Source: Gaeumannomyces sp. JS-464 (lineage: Eukaryota > Ascomycota > Sordariomycetes > Magnaporthales > Magnaporthaceae). From it: DNA of 62,695 nt. A model generated the notes under the pieces. It was given only the letters and a program-made list of their open reading frames with translations. It searched no databases and was not told the origin of the DNA. This document shows, piece after piece, positions 52,289 through 61,944 of the stretch (position 1 is the first letter of the stretch; each line of letters starts with the position of its first letter). The translations under genes were made by a program, and so were the position numbers. The stretch spans positions 1 through 62,695 of the forward strand of contig NGZR01000013.1 in assembly GCA_002197995.1 (NCBI GenBank). The letters run 5' to 3'.

Positions 52289-53350
52289 TTTTTTTTACTA
52301 CTACTACGACTGACACTACCTTTTTACCGTACTTACACTGTTACACCACACTACTTACCACACTACGACGACTACACTACTACTTTACCACGCGACACGC
52401 ACACCGACACGCGCGCACGCACACACACACTGACACACACTGACACCACGTACACACTTACTTACCACTTTTTCTTTACTTACTACTCTGTTTTCACTTT
52501 CTTACACTACACTTTTACACTTGTTACTTACACGACACACTGACACACACTTACTTACTACTTTTCACTTTTCTTACACTACACTTTTACACTTACTTAC
52601 TTTACCTACTACTTACACTACTTTTACGTACTACACGACTTTTACTACCTTACACTCCACTTACTACACTACACCACACTTTGCTCCACTGTGCTTTTAC
52701 GACTACTTCTACTACGCCTCTTGACTCACGTTACTTTTTACACACTACACACTACTTGCGACACCACGTACTACACCGCTTACACGTTACGTGTTTACCG
52801 ACACGTACGTACACGCACTGCTTACCTTCACTACCGACACGTACCGCTTCGCTACGACACGTACACGCACGCACCTACTTACTGACACTACACGCGCTAC
52901 GCTACACACGCACACGCTACACACGCTACACGACACTGTACGCTTTGCTTCCACTTGCTGTACACACTACACACCTACTACACACTTACACACACACACC
53001 ACACACCACACTACTTACTACCTTACCTACACACACCACACACACTTTACACTACACACACTTACCCTTGTGCTTCTACACACCACACTACTACACGTTA
53101 CCTACTACACGACACACACACTCCACTACTACTACACTACTACCTACACACTACTTACGGACACTACACCACGTACGTACTTTACACACCTACGTACACT
53201 ACGCTTTACCTTGACTTACACGTACACACACCTTTTTCTTCCTTCCTGCGACACGCACCCGTACGGTGGACGGACGACACGCACTCCACACTGCTACACA
53301 CACGGTCTTCGTGACTGCTACCGCACTTCACACACACGGTCCGTACGTAC
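52288..53350. other. Spacer between the free-standing LAGLIDADG ORF and atp8
   Basis: AT-rich with palindromic GC-rich patches: GTAAGCATGCTTAC-like at 52,800-52,830, GCGCTAGC at 52,890-52,920 and a GC-rich patch at 53,255-53,345. From 52,518 it differs from segments 1 and 2, which folded back at that point. One short coding-like stretch is listed separately. Confidence 0.6.
52600..52790 (-). CDS. Short unrecognised ORF stretch upstream of atp8
   Basis: The decoded - strand stays open through FAIFIVKITDQEAIEYLKA (the last residue followed by HGANCYNGLSIKSYTKS). The composition is protein-like and polar, unlike the spacer around it. No start, stop or family could be fixed. It may be the remains of an intron ORF or a small lineage-specific protein. 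Confidence 0.35.
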
Positions 53351-54650
53351 TGACACGCACACGGCTACTTTACTTTACACTACGTCTTGCTTTACTTCAC
53401 TTGCGCACACGCGACCACGACTTTGACTACGCACCGTACTTTGACTTTACACCCCGTCTACGACGTTACACGTGACTCTTTACCTACGCCACTACACTAC
53501 TCCGCCACCTTTACCACTCACACTCTTTACACACTCTACACTGCTTTTACCTACCGACACGTACCTACACACACTCCTACTGTTTGTCACACACACACGG
53601 GTACTACACTTACTTTGACTGACACTACTCACGTACACGACCTTCTACCACTCTACTACACTCACACCTGTACTTCTCCACACACCCACTCACTTTTTAC
53701 ACGACACACACTGACTGTTCCACCACCCACACACGTACACTTACACTACACACACTTTTCTACGTACACTGCTCTACCTCTACTTACTGTTGACGTACAC
53801 TTTTACACACTTCTACACACCTTGCACCTACACACTCCTACCCTTACTGACTTTGGACGACTGGTGACTACTTCCACACCTGACACACACACGACCCCAC
53901 TCACCCTGACTGTACACACACCCCGCCACTTCACTTCTGGACTACACGGACACCTTTTACACGTTTTCCACCTACGTGACCCTACGAACACCACGGACAC
54001 TACACTACTCGGGACACACACGCGGCTGGCACACACTCCTCACCTACACGACCCTACACACTTTACACACTACGCTTTTACTACGCTACCACACTACGAC
54101 TTGTACACCCCTTCACTTACGTCACACACTACACGCTTTTTGTTTACACACTACACTTCACACACACCCTTACCTACACACTACACACCGGTACGTCTGC
54201 TACACTTTTACTACGCTTGCGCACGTACACTTACACTTTACTACACTTACTCACACACACTGACGACCACACACACTTACTACGCCACACTTGACTTTTT
54301 ACGACTGTTACCACACTACTACGTTACTACACCTACGACACGCCCCGTGTTTACGACTACTACACCCTACTTCCACCCTACACGTACACACTTTTACTAC
54401 GCCTCCACGTACTACGGTACACACTCTTTCTCACTGTACTACGACGACTTGACACACACTACTTGGTACTACACTTTCTCTGCGCACACCTACCACACAC
54501 CGTGTACTTACGACACTTTTTTCTGCGCACGCTACCACTGTACACGACTACACACACCTACCCTTCCTACGCCCGTACGGGCTACACTCACACCGACACT
54601 CCTGTTACCACACACTCACTGGACTTTACACCTGGACTACGTACGACCTT
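53350..54650 (-). CDS. Free-standing LAGLIDADG ORF downstream of nad5
   Basis: It opens with IQLNPWFVTGFVD, where the first helix should continue AEGSF. Instead the decoded text has TAGCCCTACGGGCTA, a palindrome, before GGTAGTTTTATC. It continues ISIHEKD-like text, LEAIKFYLGGIG, KHGASSYNYIVTS, ILSHFDNYPLITAQA and NEGLQSIVAIKA, then LGLSEDLPAAFPDI, VENLKVPYPEWMAGFTSGDGSF (second helix, read in pieces), LEFKITQHNR, NYFGCGTSFS, DGFGEYSVDY, IIIPFFDKH and ASKDHLT. It ends MNKARLLNK plus stop. It lies after the nad5 stop with no recognisable intron core or exon on its far side. It looks like an intron ORF that outlived its intron, probably inactive because motif 1 is disrupted. Confidence 0.78.
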
Positions 54651-54776
54651 TACCTGTACCTACTACACTTACCGACGTACCCTCTACGACTACACACACC
54701 GCTTTTTGGTGTGTGCGACACGCTACCCCCGACACCTACCTGCTACCACTGCTTTCTCTTACACACCGTACCTACG

Positions 54777-56331
54777 TTACACACGCTTTTCACGACTGGA
54801 CCGACTTACACTCCTTACCTCGACGTTACACGCTCTCCTTTGTCACGCACACACACACACTGACACACACACCACTTACGCACACTACACTACACACACC
54901 CACACACTTGACACTTCACGTTTGTACGGCTACTACCACTTACACACGTCACTACTTACACACACGTTACACACACCACGTACACACTCCTACTTACACA
55001 CTACTACTACACACGCACTACACTTTGTACACCTACCACCTTGTGTTTACACACGACTGACACACGCTTTTTACCTTACACACTACACACGTACGCCCCA
55101 CCCTCACACGACCCACTACACGGTCCTACTTACACTTCTACTACCTTCCTTTACTCTACACACACCCTTACGTACGTCTGTCCACCCTACACACTGTACA
55201 CTACCTACACGCTTGTACACTACTACTTTACTTGTACACACACACACTTCCACCTACACACACACTCTTTGACTTACACACACACACACCCACACTACTT
55301 TTACTACACCCTACACTTTACGACGACACTTTACACACACTTACACTACACGACTTTTCACGCTACACACACTTCACGACTACACACACACACTACGCTA
55401 CTACACTACCTACACACACTACTACGTACACACACACTTACACACGGCACACTACACTTTACACACACACGCGTACGGACACCACGCACACACTTCACGT
55501 ACTCTACTCACTTACTCTCACTGACGTACGGACTGGACTACACACTACTACCTACTTGTACCACACACACACACTCCACGTACCCTACACACACCCACTA
55601 CACACACACTACTCTTTACGTACACTACTACACCACACACACACACACACTACGACACACACTACGCTACACTACACGACCTACACACGGTACACACCTT
55701 ACACGACACACTACTCACCCTTCACTGCGCACACTACTACACTTACCTTTTACACTACTCACTACGACACTTTACTTACGGTCCACTTACGGACTTTGTT
55801 ACACGACACTGTTACACGTACTACACACACCTTTTACCTGACACTACTACACACGTACGTACACACTACTTGCACCCTACTGACCTGCGACTACACCACT
55901 ACTACCTGCACACCACCTACCTACTACACGACACTACTTGACCACACACTGCGACTTCTACACTACTACACACTCTTTACCTGTACACACACTCCTGTCA
56001 CTGACACACGGGACACACGCTACCTACACACCTTACACGCTACGCGACTTACACCACTACACCACGACACTACTGTTACACACGGTACACACTACTCTAC
56101 ACTCACACCCACTACTTTTCTGACACACTCTTGACTTACTCACTTACACCTGCACTGACACTACACCTGCACCCACGCACCCTACACGACACTACACACT
56201 ACACTCCTTTACTACACACACGCACTGACTTTACCTACACTGACACACTACACCGCTACACACTTACTACACGACACGACTACACACCCTACTACGCACA
56301 CTACACCCACTCACTACCCTACACTTGCACA
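54777..56331 (-). CDS. nad5: nad5 last exon, NADH dehydrogenase subunit 5
   Basis: NAD5 is the largest membrane subunit of complex I and part of its proton-pumping arm. The exon starts at QLGMMVIAIGL and runs through SSYNLALFHLVNHAFYKGLL, LFLGAGAV, HAVNDNQDFRKYGG, YLPLTYSVMLIASLSLVAFP, FMTGFYSKDFILES, VAVYVIAVIGAIF, YSVKVLYLTFLTNPNGP, YIAHEGDIFLSLPL, TKDIFMVLGTGF, IFIHPTHEIMID, TEFAVPTLFKLLPF, GYNIFGFFNQRLLVEFFYN, LHLGGQTTKVLDKGS, VELIGPYGLEVG and KSFSSLNTSVVTNYALYIL. It ends TKESLTRVRINRPSEKL plus TAA at 54,777. Helix order and C-terminal length fit fungal NAD5. TGA is Trp. It is the longest uninterrupted exon in the window. Confidence 0.95.
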
Positions 56332-56429
56332 CACACTTACCTACTCACTTACACTGACGACCGTACACTTTGGACCCACTTTCTTTACTTACGTCTTTAC
56401 TACTTTTTCTCACTCTACTCTTTACACAC

Positions 56430-57310
56430 TTTACACCTCACTTCACTACACACTTTTACCACACCACTCACTCACTTTTTTTACCTTACGTCTACACCTA
56501 CACGTACACACTTGTTTTACACTACACACTTACACCTCTTTCACTTTTTTCTGTTCTTACACACGGACTACCTTACACTACACACACACTACACTACTAC
56601 TACTTACACGTTACACACTACACTTCACGTCTTTCTACTACGACTACACCACTACTTACACACTGCTTCTACTTTTACGGACCTACGACACACTACTCCA
56701 CCTCTTTCCACCCACTACTACTACACTGACACTTACGACGGTTCCACACTACACGTACTTTACTTTTTTTGACGACTACTACCTACACTACACACACACC
56801 TTGACCCCGACACGACTTCACCTACTACACTACTACTTGACACCCGTCACCTACTCACACTACACACACCCACCTTACGTCACCCCACTCACTTACACAC
56901 ACGTACACGACTTACTTTGCACTACCTTTACACTTCTACTACTTACACACTTTACACCACCACACACGCTTACTTCACTTTGTACACTACACCGCGTACG
57001 GACTTTCTACACTACACACTCCACTTTACCACTCACTTTACTTACACTGCTACTTACACACCCGCTCTACTTCTTACACTTTACTTTACACTGCACTACT
57101 GCACTACTCACTTTGACACACTTTGTTTACCACGACTCCACCCACTACTCTACTGTTGGACTTACACTACTACACACACCTTTTACTCCCTGGCACTCCA
57201 CTACGTTACTTTCACACACCTACTTACTACTCCACTTTTACGACTACACTACACACACGTACACCCACTCTCCACTCTACTTACACTCCACGCTACACTC
57301 ACCTGTCTAC
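56430..57310 (-). CDS. LAGLIDADG endonuclease C of the nad5 composite intron
   Basis: First helix WLAGLIDGDGYFYY at about 57,245-57,290. Then NSLEITMDARD, LIQHRYGGSVN, ALNKLRIE, ALINDVNGFIRN and LKYANNLTFNDGW. The second helix is LSGFIDSDGSIYY, with ESSGQVFISISQKN, LFGTSNSLYMVE, ISSPKIEAF, RKTELFNLIYYF and IKYPLRTEKM. This is a complete two-motif enzyme of about 240 codons, from the subfamily with GGS...KLRSG-like loops. Confidence 0.88.
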
Positions 57311-57959
57311 ACACTGCACACGACTCTTCTACACTCTACTACACACTTTACTTGTACGTACGGCTACCTACACACCTGCTACGTACACTACTACTGTACG
57401 ACCACTACTTCCTACCTACACACTTTACACACACACTACTACTCTACTTACCTTTTTTTACTACACACACGGTACACACACACACTTGGTTTTACTTTTA
57501 CACACACTTTTGTTGTTACACACACACTACACCACGGTTTTGCTACTTACACACTTACACTTACACTTTACTGACCACTACGCTTGCGCTACCGCACCAC
57601 CACTTACACTACACACGACCTACACTACTCACACACCGTACTGGCCTCTGACGACTTCCTACCTACACCTTACCTACACTACACTGCTCACACTTTTCAC
57701 TCTTACTTACGCCCACGACCACTACACTGTACCACGGTGTACACCCTTACTACACTGGTACGACTGACACTTACACACACACACCTTGACACACTTACCA
57801 CACTGACTTACTACACACACTACACTCACTGACGCTTTGGTTACTCTGCGACACTTGGCTACTACGTACTTTTACCACTTACGCTTCTGTGTACCTTTCT
57901 ACACTACTTACTACACACCACTACACTACACCTTTTTACACTACTTTTTTCACTACACT

Positions 57960-58830
57960 TTGTACTTTTTTCGACCTGACTCCTGGTTTTACCCTCACTA
58001 CTACACTTTTTTACACTCACGACTCACACTCTTTTTCCTTTACTTTACCACTTACACACGGACTACTCTTTTACACACACTACACTTGTCTACTACACTG
58101 CTCACACACTTTCTGTTTTCTGTACACACTACGACACTACTTGACACACACGCTTGTCTACGACACTCACGTTACTTTCACACTTCTACACCTGACACTA
58201 CTACTACTTACACTACACACGGACTCTACACTACACACTACTTTGTTTTTTTTGTGTTACCACCTACACTTACTACTTGACTCTGACTTTTTCACTTACT
58301 ACACTACTACGACACCCACTCCGCACTCGACTACACACTCCACCTACACACCCACTCCACTTACTACACTACACGTTACACACGGTTTACGACTGTTTCA
58401 CACACCTTTACTACCCACTACTACACTTTACCACACCCTTACTCTACACTTGTACACCACTCTTTGACACGGACTTTCTACACTTACACGCCACTTACAC
58501 CACCTGTTACACTTTACACTTACACCCTTGTTTACTGTGCTACACTTTACTACTTTACACACCCTGACACGACTACTCTCTTTACACTACGACTCCACCC
58601 ACACTTTACTGCTTTACACACTTACTACACACGTGCTACACTGTGTCTTCCTTTTCACTTACCACACTTTTACACACTTACGCACTACACCCTTTTTTAC
58701 GACTACCACACACACACTTTACCCACTCACCCACTCTACTTACGTCCTGACTACACTCACTTCACTTACACACACCCTGTGACTGTTACTACCCTTACCA
58801 CGGTTTGTGTGGTTACCACTACACGTTCTT
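57960..58830 (-). CDS. LAGLIDADG endonuclease B of the nad5 composite intron
   Basis: First helix EWLSGLIDGDGKFFVSKKG, then LKIVMEKEDTLALY, KHKLGGSIKEISSG, YKLAHKQGLIKLT, VNGLIRNPSKMLQL, YGIKF, and second helix YNGWFSGFIDADGSIYY. It continues EKSDQ, NKYLLDPL and IQLEFEITDSRQAF. Both Asp residues of the helices are kept. It is related to ORF C in layout but clearly different in sequence, so the two were acquired separately or diverged long ago. Confidence 0.87.
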
Positions 58831-58869
58831 TTTTGTACCACTTACGTACACTTACTACGACTTTACTTT

Positions 58870-59990
58870 ACTTCTTTTTTTACTTTGTTGCGCACACGCG
58901 ACCTGACTTTACACTTTGTTTACACTTGACTTCACACACGCCTTCTGACACGTACACGACTGGTCTTTACTACTTACACTTCTGCACGCACCGACGTACA
59001 CACTCACTACACACACTCTACACTGACCTTACGACACCCTTTTACACACGGACTTTACTTACACACACACACACGGACACTACACTTTTACGTACTACAC
59101 ACTACTCCTGACACACTTTACGTACACCACACTACACACACTCCCCACGCCTCTGGTGACACCTTACACCACTACACCGTCCACCACGTTACACACTACA
59201 CTTACACACACACTTCTTTTACACTACACACTCACGTACTCTCTACGTACTGTTGTGTACACTTTTACACACTACCTACACGCCTACCGCCTGTTGACAC
59301 TTACTTGGTTACACTGACTACTGTACACACACCACTCCACTCACCCACTCTACCACACACCCACGACTACCTCACTGTGGACTCTACTACGTCTTCACAC
59401 TTTACGGTGTACACTACGTTTGACGGCCTTACACGACACGGACACTTACTACTTTGGACACACACCTACACTTTTACACTTCTTGTTACACACCCACTTA
59501 CTTACACGACCTGGCTTTTACACGACTACACTACTTGTGTACTACACACCCCTTTTTTTGTTACACACTGCTCTTTTTTTTACACTACTACTTCACACAC
59601 TACACTTTACACACTACTTTTACTACACTCACGACTACACTTTACTACGCTTGCGCACGTACACTTACACTGGACTACACTTGTTACACACACTGACTCA
59701 CACTACACTACACCTTCTACTACTCTTCACTTGACACTTACCACACTACTACGTCACACCACTACCCCACTCTTTTCTTACTACTACACACTTTTACCCT
59801 ACCACTTACACACACACGTTACCACTACTTTTTTCTACACCACACTTCTTTACTCTTTTACACGTGTACACTTTTACTCTTACACACACGACTACGGCTG
59901 ACTACTACTACACTACACTACACTTACGGTCTGACCCTTTTTGTACTACTTTACTTACACACACACACGCCTTCACGCACTCTGTACACA
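58870..59990 (-). CDS. LAGLIDADG endonuclease A of the nad5 composite intron
   Basis: First helix LTGFTDAEGFFNKYT, then LHLKDKELLEKIC, NVGKIYIRKDGY, MKDIEVII, DHFNNYPLITAQAIN, DYKIFKLFEYI, KKEHLTKKGLYTILS, KASLNNGLTRIKISL, FPNIIPSLRPQTITPK, and second helix HEWISGFVDGEGCFT. It continues FKITQHTRDTD, AGDFIVTKFQD, KIIPFF and GSKSLDF, then KDHLTSEGFESI. TTGCGCAA palindromes sit inside the frame at about 59,650 and 58,890, where relatives have ITQK and SGMN. The intron-proximal part after MSQL (REYITHSNIYSSIKLY) may be an in-frame leader. Confidence 0.87.
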
Positions 59991-60194
59991 CCCCTGTTAC
60001 CACTACACTACGGGTTTACACTACTACTGACTTACACGTACGACTACGGGTGGACACACTACTACTTTACACTTTGGGACTACACGTACGTTACTTACAC
60101 TCACTTTTTTACTACGACACACACCCACTACGACACACACGTACACACTCGCACTACTACGTTTGACTGCTTGACACTACTACTTGGACACTGA

Positions 60195-60520
60195 CGTACA
60201 CTACTACTTCTCGACGCCACACTTGACCTCACTACGTACGACACTACACGCTACTACACTTTTTTACACTACTCTTGTTGGACACTACACTCCACACTAC
60301 ACGACGACACTACACACACACCGGTACGTACACTACGCTCCTACACTCACTACACACCACACACACTTACACTACCACGTACGACACCTACTACTTCTAC
60401 ACTACACACGGACGACTGTACCGTACTTACACTACACACTACTACCACCCTGCTGTACACCACTTGTACGCACGCGTGTACTTACACACGCACGACACAC
60501 CGGGACGTACGGCACACGTG
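60195..60520 (-). CDS. nad5: nad5 middle exon
   Basis: It reads LPTPVSALIHAATM, VTAGVYLLIR, TSPLLEYSSTVLIL, LWLGAITTVF, GLFQQDIKK and IIAYSTMSQL. It contains the Lys- and His-bearing helices of the NAD5 proton channel (ALIHAATMVTAG). It is flanked by introns on both sides. The upstream exons with the N-terminus lie beyond the right edge. Confidence 0.95.
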
Positions 60521-60659
60521 TTGACTTTTCACTTACTACTACCACACTTACACTGTACCTACACTACGACACACACACACACTACCACACTACACCTTTG
60601 GTTACTTGGTCGGACCTACTACTCTTCACACTACACACTTTACTTTACTTACACTACAC

Positions 60660-61545
60660 GTTTACGTTACACACACACTCTGATACTACACTTACACACC
60701 ACTCACTCACGTACACACTGTTTTTTACTTTTTTACCTACACTGCACTACACACTTTTTACACTCACTCTACTTACTACACGACTACTTACACTTTCTTA
60801 CGTTTTTACACTGGACACACGTTACTTTACACACTACTTTACACGTACTACTTTACACTTTACCCACACACTTACACCTACCTGTACTTACTACACCCAC
60901 TTACTACACCTTTTACACCACTGACGTTACTACTACACCCACTTACACTTACACTTGCTACACACTTACGTACCTACACACTTCTACTACTCACTCTTTC
61001 TGTGACACGCTACCACTATCTTACCACGCTTACCTACTACTTTTTACCCTGTTTTTTTACGACTGTTACACACACCTGACGACACGTACACACACCACAC
61101 CTTCACGCACTCTGTACACACACCCACGCTACACTCACACGCACTTACCTTACGACGTACACTTGTACGGTTGGACTTGACACGACTACTCTTTACTACT
61201 TTTCTTTACTACACACTACTTACTTACACACTTTCTACCTCACTACACTACTACACACTTGACTTCACACTTTACTACTTTACGTACACACTACTTTCCA
61301 CTTACACTACTTTTACACTTACACTTTTACACTACTACCCTTCTTTACTTTCTACACCTCTACACACACTGACTGACGTTTTACTTCACTTTTACTCTTG
61401 TACACACGACTACCACGACTCCGACACTCCTACACTTCTTTTTTACTACTACACACTACACTACTCTGACGCACTCTACCACCTACGACCTGTGTACACT
61501 TTACACACCTCTACACGTACCCCTCTTACTTTACCACACTCACAC
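60660..61545 (-). CDS. LAGLIDADG endonuclease D between R and S of the nad5 intron
   Basis: First helix LGFSEGDGSLIVNKR, then FIITQSSVDAQILFYIK, KELGFGSVSLQDK, THHFRVRNKEGILKL and IKILMEIFTKYKLN. Second helix NAWLAGFTDAE, then GCFTSQFL-like text, SKKTGKNIV, YVASQKDDIEFSTN, QLINGYITHVKSY, GYNTVVNLGKLN, YLNNFPLKTKK and RWLKIYALVKNKK. The first helix uses Glu-Gly-Asp and the second Asp-Ala-Glu, both with metal-binding acids. About 240 codons, complete. The ORF starts only just inside the R element, so it probably begins upstream in the core. Confidence 0.88.
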
Positions 61546-61944
61546 ACGACTCCACTCTCCTTCACCTACACACTCCTACACACACTCACTCACTTTACAC
61601 ACCTTACTCACTTTACTTTTTACTTGCTTCACCGTGTACGTCTCTGACGGACACCCTTCTGCTTTACCGGCTGCACTACACGTTTCCACGCGGACTTGTC
61701 CTTCTTCTTGGACTTTTTCCGACACACTTCACTTGACTTGACACCACGTGGACCCACACGACGCTTACTACACCACGGACTACTTCCCGCACTACTACGT
61801 GACACGTTTACACGGACGACGCCCTACTCCTTTTTGACTTTGTTGCTTACACTTGCTTACTACACGACGTTTTTACCACTACTACTTACTTACTTACTTT
61901 ACTACACGACTTACTCACTTCACTACACTACTTACTGACTCGGT

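Larger units (their letters stand above)
56331..60195 (-). mobile_element. Composite nad5 intron between MSQL and GMM, three ORFs
   Basis: It separates STMSQL (60,195) from GMMVIAIG (56,330). The decoded upstream edge is AGTCAATTGG followed by CTCGAG, and the downstream edge is TTTTGCAATTAGG. Three LAGLIDADG ORFs follow each other. Between them, GAATCTCAGAGGCCATACG (57,600-57,660) resembles the R part of a group I core. Like the cox2 composite, this is more likely a stack of introns than one. Confidence 0.8.

Noticed and set aside
193..52518. A real large direct duplication of 17 kb in the mitochondrial genome
   Set aside because: An inverted third copy lies exactly between the two direct ones, with fold-backs at both ends and run-length-type differences. 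Template-switch or read artefact explains all three copies at once.
66..61938. Long + strand open frames in the raw text, rich in His, Thr, Tyr, Leu and Pro
   Set aside because: They are by-products of the inserted C. With A always followed by C, the stops TAA, TAG and most TGA contexts vanish and codons are limited to a few residues. None has a recognisable domain, and they overlap real genes on the decoded strand.
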